7,599 nt of DNA from Clostridiales bacterium (GTDB taxonomy: Bacteria; Bacillota; Clostridia; Lachnospirales; Lachnospiraceae), in assembly GCA_019418195.1 (NCBI GenBank), contig DYCJ01000083.1, forward strand, positions 1,728 through 9,326. Reading direction: 5' to 3'. The translations under genes were made by a program, and so were the position numbers. The notes beneath the pieces were generated by a model that had not been told where the DNA came from, ran no database searches, and saw only the letters and a list, made by a program, of their open reading frames with translations. Positions 1-6,445 of this stretch are shown here, piece after piece; position 1 is the first letter of the stretch, and the number at the start of each line of letters is the position of its first letter.

Positions 1-82
1 TCATATACTGGCGCTCAGCTCATCAGATGGCTGAACTGTTATGAAAGAAAAATTATAAAAAGCGGATACAGGGAGGAAATAC
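1..82. other. Left-edge sequence upstream of the HMT/MTHFR gene
   Basis: Possible tail of an upstream gene, but which frame is coding cannot be decided. Frame 2 stops at 32-34 and frame 3 at 42-44, while frame 1 stays open into the next gene (to 153). A short upstream gene ending at 44 would leave a gap of about 38 bp before the next start and would fit an operon. A weak promoter-like pair, CTGAAC at 31-36 and TATAAA at 54-59 with 17 bp between, is also present, but its -35 matches consensus at only three positions. The strong ribosome site GGGAGG (71-76) belongs to the following gene. No riboswitch-sized leader fits in this stretch. Confidence 0.3.
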
Positions 83-1969
83 ATGGACTTTCATTCGATA
101 TTCAGATCGCGATGCCTGATCATGGACGGAGCGATGGGAACATACTACAGTGAGAAATACGGAAAGGAATCAGGCTCACCCGAGAATGACAATCTGACAG
201 CCCCGCAGAAGATTGAAGAGATACACAGGGAATATATTGAAGCAGGAGCCGATATCCTGAGGACGAACAGTTTCGCCTCCAATATCAGGACTCTTTGTGC
301 AGGCAATGCAGGGAGGACGACGAGGGAAGAGCAGCTGCGGACTGTCTATGAAAACGTCGCTGCATCCTGCCGTATCGCACGGTCGGCGGTAGAACAGGAA
401 TGCAGCCGTGCAAAAGAAGAAGGGCGGGAAATAAAGGAAATCTATATTGCCGGCGATATCGGACCTGTTTCCGGAAAGCGCGGGGGCGAGGAGCAGGATG
501 AGGAACTGGCCGAAGAATATAAGACCATGGCAAAGGCACATCTGGACGCCGGGCTGAAACTGATCTGGTTTGAGACGTTCCCGGATTTCGAGTATATCCT
601 GCCGGTGGCGGAATGGATCAAATCTGTCAGCGATGCCTTTGTCATGGCGAGCTTTTCTGTCAATGTATTCGGCTATACGAAGACAGGGACAGGAATGAGG
701 GAACTGCTCAAAACAGCGAAAGAAAGTGACCTGATCGACGGGATCGGATTTAACTGCGGCATCGGGCCTTCTCATCTGGGAAAACTTCTGAAGCGGCAGG
801 ACCTGGGAGAACTGATCGTTGCGGCAGTGCCCAACGCCGGATATGCGGACCGGATCGAGAACCGGATGGTCTACAGGGACAATTCCGGTTATTTCAGTGA
901 GGCCATGGAGGAGATTGCCGGGCAGGGGGTCAACATCATAGGAGGATGCTGCGGGACGAACCCGGGATATATCCGTAAACTTTCTCAGACAGCAGGCGGC
1001 AGACCGCTTGCAAAAAGGCTTTCTGACCGGCCGGAACAGCGGGCGGAGTCTGAGATCCGTTATGACAACAATCCATTTATCCGGAAACTATACTCTGGAG
1101 AAAAAGTGGTGATCGCTGAGTTGGATCCGCCTTTTGACGGAAATGACAGAAAGATGGTGGATGCTGCGGCTGTCCTGAAGCGGGCGGGCGTGGAGATGAT
1201 CACATTTTCTGATTCTCCGATGGGAAAGATGCGGGCGTCGGCGTCCATGTCTGCGGTCAAGATCGCTGCTCAGCTCCAGATCGAGACAATGCCCCACATC
1301 GCGTGCCGTGACAGGAACGCGATCGGGATCGGCTCGGAAATATTAGGAGCCTACATGAACGGAATCCGCAATTTCCTGATCGTGACAGGAGATCCGGTGC
1401 CGTCGGGCGACAGGGGAAGCATCACTTCTGTTTACGATTATCATTCTGTTACCCTGATGAATTACGTGCGGCAGCTGAACAGGGAACATTTCGCCGAAGA
1501 TCCGATTGCCTACGGCGGAGCACTGAATTACGGGAGAAGCAATATTGATGCCGAAATCAGACGGATGCAGAAGAAGTGCGAGGCGGGAGCGTCATTTTTC
1601 CTGACCCAGCCTATTTACTCCGATGAAGATATCGAGAGGATCCGGTACATAAAGAGCAGGATAGATACAAAGATCATCTGCGGGATCATGCCTCTTGTCA
1701 GCTACCGCAATGCTCTGTTTATGAAAAATGAGATTACCGGAATCCACGTGCCGGATGAGATCATCGCACAGTATGACAAAGATATGAGCAGGGAAGAAGC
1801 GCAGGCCGTGGGCGTGAAGATTGCCGTTGATATAGTGGAGAAACTCAGGGATGTTGCGGACGGATATTATTTCATGGTGCCGTTTAACCGGGCAGAGATG
1901 ATCGCCGAGATCTGTTTTCACACAACAGACAGACCTCTTTCATCATCTATTCACGAAAATAACATATGA
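83..1969 (+). CDS. yitJ: Bifunctional homocysteine S-methyltransferase / methylenetetrahydrofolate reductase
   Basis: Cytosolic enzyme of 628 aa linking one-carbon folate metabolism to methionine. The N-terminal half (about 1-305) is a homocysteine S-methyltransferase barrel: MDGAMGT at 14-20, ETF at 164-166, and the three zinc-binding cysteines C225 (GFNCG) and C289-C290 (GGCCG). The C-terminal half (about 330-615) is a flavin-dependent 5,10-methylene-THF reductase: AELDPP at 345-350 with the expected catalytic Glu346, HIACRDRN at 405-412, TGDP at 435-438 (Asp in the folate-binding position), FFLTQPIY at 505-512 and MPLVSYRNALFMKNE near 536-550. This is the domain order of Bacillus YitJ and its clostridial relatives. 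All catalytic motifs are present and the length is normal. The start is supported by GGGAGG about 6 bp upstream. The methyl donor for the first domain (S-methylmethionine, SAM or methyl-folate) cannot be told from sequence. The gene ends 24 bp before a strong stem-loop. Confidence 0.95.
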   Translation: MDFHSIFRSRCLIMDGAMGTYYSEKYGKESGSPENDNLTAPQKIEEIHREYIEAGADILRTNSFASNIRTLCAGNAGRTTREEQLRTVYENVAASCRIARSAVEQECSRAKEEGREIKEIYIAGDIGPVSGKRGGEEQDEELAEEYKTMAKAHLDAGLKLIWFETFPDFEYILPVAEWIKSVSDAFVMASFSVNVFGYTKTGTGMRELLKTAKESDLIDGIGFNCGIGPSHLGKLLKRQDLGELIVAAVPNAGYADRIENRMVYRDNSGYFSEAMEEIAGQGVNIIGGCCGTNPGYIRKLSQTAGGRPLAKRLSDRPEQRAESEIRYDNNPFIRKLYSGEKVVIAELDPPFDGNDRKMVDAAAVLKRAGVEMITFSDSPMGKMRASASMSAVKIAAQLQIETMPHIACRDRNAIGIGSEILGAYMNGIRNFLIVTGDPVPSGDRGSITSVYDYHSVTLMNYVRQLNREHFAEDPIAYGGALNYGRSNIDAEIRRMQKKCEAGASFFLTQPIYSDEDIERIRYIKSRIDTKIICGIMPLVSYRNALFMKNEITGIHVPDEIIAQYDKDMSREEAQAVGVKIAVDIVEKLRDVADGYYFMVPFNRAEMIAEICFHTTDRPLSSSIHENNI

Positions 1970-1993
1970 TTCAGCTAAACTGACCGGAAAATG

Positions 1994-2019
1994 TAACAGT
2001 CCGGCTCACGGGACTGTTA
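1994..2019. terminator. Perfect 9-bp stem-loop between the HMT/MTHFR and PBP2 genes
   Basis: TAACAGTCC at 1994-2002 pairs perfectly with GGACTGTTA at 2011-2019 around an 8-nt loop. Its place 24 bp after the stop codon at 1969 suggests a transcription terminator for the upstream gene. On the plus strand the sequence after the stem (TCAAAAG) has no run of T, so it is not a canonical Rho-independent terminator. On the minus strand the stem is followed by CATTTTCC, which is slightly better. It may instead be an mRNA-stabilising or processing hairpin. The structure is certain and the role is inferred. Confidence 0.45.
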
Positions 2020-2057
2020 TCAAAAGAGTATGAAAGGTCAAACCGCGCTGAATAAAT

Positions 2058-2546
2058 ATGAAAGAATCTATAAAAGTCAGGCTGAAACAATTACAGAGGA
2101 TATTGGGACACATTTTCAGATCAAGGCTCCTTGTCCTCATGGGTGTTTTCTGCCTGACTTCTTCTATATTAATCTGTCGCTGCTTCTATCTCCAGATCAT
2201 AAGGGGAGAGGAATATGCCGAAGAATACGAGCTCCAGATCAGAAAGACAGAAGAGATCAAGGCAACAAGGGGCTGCATATACGACAGGAACGGTAATCTT
2301 CTCGCCTATAATGAACTGGCTTATTCTATCACCATCGAAGATCCTACTTCCTCCGACAGCTCTGTATCTGAGCGGAATGAAACGATCAATGCCATACTGG
2401 AACAGGTGCTTGAGATCGTGGAGGGAAACGGGGATTCGGTGATCAATTCCTTCGGTATTACCCTTGACTTTTCAGGAAACTATCAATTCAGCCAGACAAA
2501 TGAAACGCAGCGTCTCAGATTCGTGGCTGATGTCTATGCTTGTTGA
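2058..2546 (+). pseudogene. Truncated penicillin-binding protein 2 (class B PBP), N-terminal fragment
   Basis: N-terminal 162 aa of a class B transpeptidase of the PBP2/MrdA type, which crosslinks peptidoglycan during elongation. A membrane anchor lies at about 24-45, followed by YLQIIRGEEY and the signature RGCIYDRNGNLLAYN at about 71-85, which opens the pedestal (dimerisation) domain. Resemblance to the family continues to about RFVADVYA. Then the frame meets TGA (2544-2546) and the downstream DNA belongs to another gene. Family members are roughly 600-1000 aa with a transpeptidase domain carrying SxxK, SxN and KTG motifs; all of that is missing, so this cannot be a working PBP. The ATG at 2058 is the first in frame after a TGA at 2049-2051. 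No good ribosome site precedes it (GAAAGG lies about 20 bp away), so expression may be weak or coupled to upstream translation. Confidence 0.85.
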
Positions 2547-3246
2547 ATTCCTCGAGGGAGGCGGAAGAGTACTGATCTTAAGCGGAACTACAGAGGGCGA
2601 CGAGCTGACGAATCTGAATGCGGTTATGGAATATTATGGCATATCCGTTCTTGAGGGGGGCATGATCGAGGAAAGCACGGATCATTATGTATTTAACACG
2701 CCTGTCCTTCTGATGCCGGATATGGAGTCGAGCGATATCACGGACCCGCTGATCGATGATAACTACCATGTGATCCTGCCTGTGGCGAAAGTCCTGGATG
2801 TATCCGAGCCGAGCGCCGATGTGACTGTGACGCCTCTGCTGACGTCTTCGGACGAATCTTTCCTCAAGGCAGACGGTTATGACATCGAGACATATGACAA
2901 AGAGGACGGAGATACGGACGGACCGCATACGCTGTCAGCCCTCGTAACAAAGGATATCGATGATGAGAGTCAGATGCAGCTTGTATGGGTCGGCTCAGCC
3001 CTGATGCTTGAAGACGCATATAATGAATATTCATCTGATGCGAACGAAGATTTTGTGCTCAATGCGCTTGAGATGATGTGCGAGAAGGACGACAGTATAT
3101 CCGTCAGGTCAAAGAGCCTGACAAATGAGTACCTCACAGTGAGCACGAGTGATTCCTCCATGATCAAAGTCGTGACCATTGCAGTAATCCCGGCTGCTTA
3201 TCTGATCGTGGGTATCATCGTAACAGTAAGGAGGAGACGCAGATGA
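2536..3246 (+). pseudogene. gldG: Truncated GldG-family ABC transporter auxiliary protein, C-terminal fragment
   Basis: C-terminal part, about 236 aa, of a GldG-like protein (ABC-type auxiliary component, the ABC_transp_aux family), normally a membrane-anchored extracytoplasmic partner of a GldA/GldF transporter. Recognisable parts are MLVEFLEGGGRVLIL at the start, the glycine-rich turn typical of this domain, a C-terminal membrane helix (about IAVIPAAYLIVGIIVTV) and a final run of arginines. The N-terminal membrane helix and most of the extracytoplasmic domain are missing, as are the ATPase and permease genes expected upstream. Resemblance begins where PBP2 ends, near 2535-2545. The open frame extends back to about 2464 only as an out-of-frame reading of PBP2 DNA. 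ATG codons at 2530 and 2536 overlap the PBP2 stop and could allow re-initiation, but no ribosome site is visible. The stop overlaps the next start by ATGA. Confidence 0.75.
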
Positions 3247-4496
3247 AAAGGCAGAAAAGACTGATCATACTGTCAGGCGTACTTGTTGTGTGCGTTGCCG
3301 GGGCCGTCATTGTATCCCGGATTGATTTTGAGGAGAAGATGACGGGCACAGAGACGACGATCGTGGACGTAGATCAGGAACTGCTCGATGAGATCGCGGA
3401 GAATCTCTCGAATATCACTTCAGACAAGATGGTGGAAGAGGTACAGAGCCTGGGAGTCTACGGACTGAGCGAGCCGCAGTATAACATCACGGTAGAGACA
3501 GAGGACGAGACATATGAGATCGCGGTTGGGGACGAGACATTCTCGGACGGGGAAGTCTATATTTCCATCGGGGATGATTATGTATATCTGACGGATGCGG
3601 GGCTGATCGATGATATCTCCTATTCACTCCTTGACTGTGTACAGAAAGAGGAGATACCGGAGATGGAGAGTATATCTTCCGTATCTGTAAATAATGAGGA
3701 CACACTGGATATTATTTATGCAGAAGACAGCGGATACTGCTACAGCGATGCATACACCTATTATCTGAAAGACGGAGAAAGCTATCAGAATCTTGACAAT
3801 GAAAATACGGAGACAATGTTTACCACTCTGTCGGATTTTGCATGGGAGGAATGTGTGGATTACTATGCAGAGGATTCGGAACTGAGCTCTTACGGGCTGG
3901 ACGAACCCGATGCGGAGGTGTCCATCGTCTATACTCCGGCAGAGGAGAAAGAGGATTCGGAGGATGCGGACAGTGAAGAATCATCAGAGGAGACGACAGA
4001 CGATTCAACAGACAGTGCTGAGCAGATGTTCTCTTATGAAGTCGGAACTGCAGACAGCGCATACTACGCAAAACTGAAAGACTCCAATATCGTATACAGC
4101 ATCAGCGAGGACGTCTACAATGCCGCGGTGAATGCCTCCTATGATGAGCTGAAACCGGATGAAATCGTACTTCTTGACTGGGATACAGTGGACAGTGTCG
4201 AGATTGAACTTGACGGAAATGTGTATACAGTTGATCTCGAGAGCAACGAAGATGATGAGACTTCTGTACCGGAGGAGGAACCGGCGTTAAGTAATAATAA
4301 GACAGAACTGTCGCTTACATTCCACCGGAATACAGAGGAATATTCTACGGTAGAGGCCGTATTCTACCAGTATGACGGTTCTTACTGCATCGCAGCGCTT
4401 AATGGTGATGAATTGGACTATGTGGATCGGTCGGCGGTGGTTGACCTGAAGGAGGCAGTCAATTCAGTGATCCTTGACAGTACATCCGGGGAGTGA
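3243..4496 (+). CDS. DUF4340 domain-containing membrane-anchored protein
   Basis: Protein of 417 aa with an N-terminal membrane helix (about 6-25) and a long, very acidic extracytoplasmic part. Two copies of the DUF4340-type unit are visible: LGVYGLSEPQYNITV with YEIAVGD and the following YVYLTD (about 70-117), and SSYGLDEPDAEVSIVY with FSYEVGTADSAYYAKL (about 215-278). An acidic serine/threonine-rich segment (about 233-262) is inserted in the second unit. The protein normally sits beside GldG-type ABC transporter subunits, and its start overlaps the gldG stop (ATGA, 3243-3246), which indicates translational coupling. Its function is unknown; by context it belongs to that transporter assembly. 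With gldG truncated here, it has lost its normal upstream operon. The stretch between the membrane helix and the first unit is only about 45 aa, which seems short. Confidence 0.8.
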   Translation: MKRQKRLIILSGVLVVCVAGAVIVSRIDFEEKMTGTETTIVDVDQELLDEIAENLSNITSDKMVEEVQSLGVYGLSEPQYNITVETEDETYEIAVGDETFSDGEVYISIGDDYVYLTDAGLIDDISYSLLDCVQKEEIPEMESISSVSVNNEDTLDIIYAEDSGYCYSDAYTYYLKDGESYQNLDNENTETMFTTLSDFAWEECVDYYAEDSELSSYGLDEPDAEVSIVYTPAEEKEDSEDADSEESSEETTDDSTDSAEQMFSYEVGTADSAYYAKLKDSNIVYSISEDVYNAAVNASYDELKPDEIVLLDWDTVDSVEIELDGNVYTVDLESNEDDETSVPEEEPALSNNKTELSLTFHRNTEEYSTVEAVFYQYDGSYCIAALNGDELDYVDRSAVVDLKEAVNSVILDSTSGE

Positions 4497-4504
4497 GACG
4501 GAAA

Positions 4505-4834
4505 ATGAAAGCACTTTCGATCATAAACGGAGTAATGGATGGACAGGTACACGGCGACGTAGAGAGGTATGCCATGCTTCATGGCTTCCTCTCCTATGAG
4601 CCGGAGGGGGCTCTGGACGGAGCAGGACGTTCCTCCCGGATCGTGCTCACCTGTGTGGATATGGCGGGACTTGAGACATATGGGGACAAAGTCGGTGAAA
4701 TTCACAGAGAGGGATGCCCGGTCATCCTGATCCCTACTGCATACAGCGAAAGTAATTTCGGCAGTTACAGAAAATACAGAGAATATATTACCGCACATGC
4801 GGAATTCATGGGAAAAATTGTTGATAAAATCTGA
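4505..4834 (+). pseudogene. Unrecognised gene, probably cut at its 3' end
   Basis: I do not recognise this protein. The start ATG at 4505 has GGGGAG at 4488-4493, overlapping the end of the DUF4340 gene, so it is the third gene of the same operon; a GTG at 4493 is a possible earlier start. Residues 1-101 look like a real soluble protein: a hydrophobic strand SRIVLTCVDMAGL (about 44-56), a second strand CPVILIPTAYSES (about 71-83), then a charged helix rich in Tyr and Arg. This alternation suggests an alpha/beta fold, but there is no P-loop or known catalytic motif. From the GAATTC at 4802-4807 onward, the frame reads the reverse complement of the histidine-kinase gene, so the last nine residues and the stop at 4834 are not its own. 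It is best treated as the 5' part of a longer gene. Confidence 0.6.
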
Positions 4835-5242
4835 TCGGAGCATCTCAATCCCGGCGAGTTCGTCAGTCATCTGGTTAAAGCTTTCGGCAAGTTCCCGGAA
4901 TTCTTTCGGATGCTTTATGCGTATTTTTACATGAAAGTTGTCGGCTGCGACTGCGTGGATGGCGTTGATCAGACGGCTCACCGGACGGAGTGGAAAATGA
5001 CTGAGTACGAGTGTGAGCATCACACCGATGAATATGCTCAGGATGCCGCTCTGCAGGAGAAAAGGGAGAAGCGGAGTACCGCCGGGGCGGCCCGTAATGA
5101 AACCGGAGTTTACGCAGAAGATAATGATTCCGTTACTGATGATCATAGTCAGGAGAAGGAGAATGAAGACAAGTCCGGTGCTGATAAGGACGATGGGGAT
5201 ATTTGTCTTTGCACTTCTGCTGATTTCTTTTATGCGTTTCAT
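4802..5242 (-). pseudogene. Truncated sensor histidine kinase (membrane sensor, HAMP, start of DHp)
   Basis: N-terminal 147 residues of a two-component sensor kinase. There are two membrane helices (about 15-38 and 60-80) with a short external loop between them, a HAMP linker (about 81-134, including LRPVSRLINAIHAVA and ELAESFNQMTDEL), and the start of the dimerisation/phosphotransfer helix ending in the H-box FSHEF. The phosphoacceptor would be His145. After Phe147 (perhaps Arg148) the expected TPI/TPL continuation is replaced by sequence antisense to the 4505 gene, and the frame then runs meaninglessly to 4418. The rest of the DHp and the whole ATP-binding domain (N, G1, G2 boxes) are missing, so it cannot autophosphorylate. 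The start overlaps the response-regulator stop by ATGA (5239-5242), a typical coupled pair. The small external loop suggests sensing within the membrane, as in many envelope-stress kinases. Confidence 0.85.
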
Positions 5243-5922
5243 ATATTTTCACCCCTTACCTGAGCTTTATACCCGAGTCCGCGGATCGTTATAATGTCGA
5301 AATCAGGATTCCCCTTCAGATGGTTCCGCAGCCTGTTAATATGGACGCTGACCGTGGATTCCATCGATTTACTTGCCGGCCCCCAGATATCTTCCAGAAG
5401 CTGGATGCGGGTGAAAATCTTGTTGGGATATGCGAGGAGTTTGTACAGGAGAAGGAACTCTTTCAGGGGAAGTGTAAATACATCGCCGCCGCGGCTGACG
5501 GTCATTGTATCATAATCAAGCGTGGTAGAGCCGACCGTGAGTCTGTGATCGGAAGCAATACGGGCGCGCCTTAAGAGTGCTTTTATCCGCAGGAGCAGTT
5601 CTTCTTCATCCACGGGCTTGGTCATATAGTCGTCGGTGCCGGCGAGAAATCCGTGCTTGATATTGTCAGGGAGCTGTTTCGCAGACAGCATCAGTATGGG
5701 AAGATCGAAGCGGCAGTCGCGCAGAAGCGATGTGAATTCATATCCGTCCATGCCGGGCATCATAATATCCAGCAGCAGAAGATCGATCTTCTGTTCTTTC
5801 AGCATGAGAAGAGCGTCGCCCGCGGACGAAGAGGTGAAAGGCTCATAACCTGCGGCAGATAATACAGCGCTGAGGTACCGCCGTGTGTTCTTATCATCGT
5901 CTACGATCAGAATCTGAAACAT
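5239..5922 (-). CDS. OmpR/PhoB-family response regulator
   Basis: Intact DNA-binding response regulator of 227 aa from the chosen start. The receiver domain has the acidic pocket VDDD, phosphoacceptor Asp52 in LLLDIMMPGMDGYEF, Ser80 in the switch position (MLSAK) and Lys102 in MTKP. The C-terminal winged helix has the usual LTLPLKEF-like entry (FTLPLKEFLLLYKLL), the LLEDIWG turn, the recognition helix region STVSVHINRLRNHL, and RGLGYK at the end. The frame begins with two nearby ATG codons. The upstream one (5926-5928) lies only 1 nt after AAGGAG, whereas the second (5920-5922) has about 7 nt, so I chose 5922. It is coupled by ATGA overlap to the downstream kinase, which is truncated here. 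If the truncation is real, the regulator must rely on another phosphodonor, such as acetyl phosphate or a foreign kinase. Targets are unknown. Confidence 0.93.
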   Translation of the reverse strand: MFQILIVDDDKNTRRYLSAVLSAAGYEPFTSSSAGDALLMLKEQKIDLLLLDIMMPGMDGYEFTSLLRDCRFDLPILMLSAKQLPDNIKHGFLAGTDDYMTKPVDEEELLLRIKALLRRARIASDHRLTVGSTTLDYDTMTVSRGGDVFTLPLKEFLLLYKLLAYPNKIFTRIQLLEDIWGPASKSMESTVSVHINRLRNHLKGNPDFDIITIRGLGYKAQVRGENI

Positions 5923-5928
5923 ATTCAT

Positions 5929-5936
5929 TCTCCTTC
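5929..5936 (-). promoter_or_regulatory. Ribosome binding site that decides the response-regulator start
   Basis: On the minus strand AAGGAG (complement of 5930-5935) is followed after 1 nt by ATG (5928) and after 7 nt by a second in-frame ATG (5922). Only the second has functional spacing, so the protein should begin MFQILIVDDD rather than two residues earlier. Confidence 0.7.
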
Positions 5937-5974
5937 CGGAAATGTATTTGGGGGCTTTTAGCCGACAGCATTTT

Positions 5975-5986
5975 GTATTGCAATAC
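5975..5986. promoter_or_regulatory. 12-bp perfect palindrome at the response-regulator transcription start
   Basis: GTATTGCAATAC is a perfect 12-bp inverted repeat that begins 4 bp downstream of the predicted -10 box and spans the predicted start of transcription. This is where a repressor would block initiation. OmpR-family regulators usually bind direct repeats, so a different dimeric regulator is more likely. The palindrome is seen directly; operator function is inferred. Confidence 0.35.
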
Positions 5987-5990
5987 CGAA

Positions 5991-5999
5991 AGTATAGCA
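5991..5999 (-). promoter_or_regulatory. Extended -10 promoter for the response-regulator/kinase pair
   Basis: Read on the minus strand, TGCTATACT gives an extended -10 (TG, one base, TATACT; -10 at 5991-5996). No good -35 lies 16-18 bp upstream, which is tolerable for an extended -10. Transcription would begin near 5984, giving a leader of about 60 nt before the chosen start. Confidence 0.5.
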
Positions 6000-6078
6000 G
6001 GAAATCGTGACAGAATTGTTTTCATACCCGGGAGTTCACAGATATTTCAAAAAGTAACAGATGTCCTGGACTTATGGG

Positions 6079-6107
6079 CTGAAAAAAATCAGGAACAAGA
6101 GTATAAT
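6079..6107 (+). promoter_or_regulatory. Promoter for the small gene at 6148
   Basis: A -35-like CTGAAA (6079-6084, four of six consensus positions) and a perfect -10 TATAAT (6102-6107) are separated by exactly 17 bp. Transcription would start near 6114, about 34 nt before the ATG. The region between this promoter and the minus-strand response-regulator promoter is a divergent control region. Confidence 0.65.
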
Positions 6108-6147
6108 AGGTGTTGGTCATAAATTAAGAGAACAGGAGAAACGAGCT

Positions 6148-6381
6148 ATGGGAAGACTGATGGATTTTACAACCGAGACACCTGATTGCTGCGAGATAGG
6201 AGATATATTGCAGGTGGAAGAAAATAAACTTCCGACATCATATTGGTATATGATCGAACATGCATATGGTGCAAGCGGTAATTTTAAAAATCGTGAACGC
6301 CTAAAAACCAGATCCGGAAAAGTCGTAAAAAAATGGAATGATGAACGTTTCAAGTATTTGACATTAGAATTTGATGAGTAG
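6148..6381 (+). CDS. Small hypothetical protein, 77 aa
   Basis: I cannot assign a family. The start ATG at 6148 has AGGAGA at 6134-6139, 8 nt upstream, and a good promoter ends 40 bp before it. The open frame itself reaches back to 6061, but the upstream part has no ribosome site and overlaps the promoter. The protein is soluble, with no signal peptide or membrane helix. Notable features are a Cys-Cys pair (about 14-15, in PDCCEIGD), an aromatic segment PTSYWYMIEHAYGASG (about 29-44), a basic stretch NRERLKTRSGKVVKKW (about 48-63) and an acidic end. The balanced composition and clean expression signals argue that it is real. It has its own transcription unit, with no clear terminator after it. 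Its neighbours (a regulator pair, a cupin relic and a Fic gene) do not suggest a role. Confidence 0.75.
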   Translation: MGRLMDFTTETPDCCEIGDILQVEENKLPTSYWYMIEHAYGASGNFKNRERLKTRSGKVVKKWNDERFKYLTLEFDE

Positions 6382-6445
6382 ACCGGACTAAATAATCATA
6401 CCTTCCGGGCATGCTCAGCCATGTAAACCAAGCATTTGCCTATGA

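Noticed and set aside
1..153. Frame 1 open from the left edge into the HMT/MTHFR gene
   Set aside because: It would overlap a certain gene by about 70 bp and its translation resembles nothing I know; frames 2 and 3 stop earlier and are equally possible ends.
176..775. 199-codon minus-strand frame inside the HMT/MTHFR gene
   Set aside because: It is a shadow of a strongly supported plus-strand gene, and its translation is cysteine- and proline-rich without any domain.
2030..2296. 88-codon plus-strand frame overlapping the PBP2 start
   Set aside because: It is out of frame with PBP2, which has clear family motifs over the same bases, and its own protein has no recognisable character.
2545..2556. 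Adjacent EcoRI and XhoI sites (GAATTCCTCGAG) that look like a cloning linker
   Set aside because: In the GldG frame these 12 bases encode EFLE of the family motif EFLEGGG, so they are explained as natural coding sequence. Only the general chimera question is kept.
4418..4801. Continuation of the minus-strand kinase frame
   Set aside because: It is antisense to the 4505 gene and the DUF4340 gene, contains no kinase motifs after the H-box and is an accidental open frame.
4910..5294. Plus-strand frames opposite the kinase N-terminus
   Set aside because: They are antisense to the sensor, HAMP and membrane segments, which have clear motifs; the plus-strand translations have low-complexity character and no expression signals.
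6385..6410. CCGGA ... TCCGG inverted pair after the small gene as a terminator
   Set aside because: The stem is only 5 bp with a 16-nt loop and no T tract follows, so termination cannot be supported.
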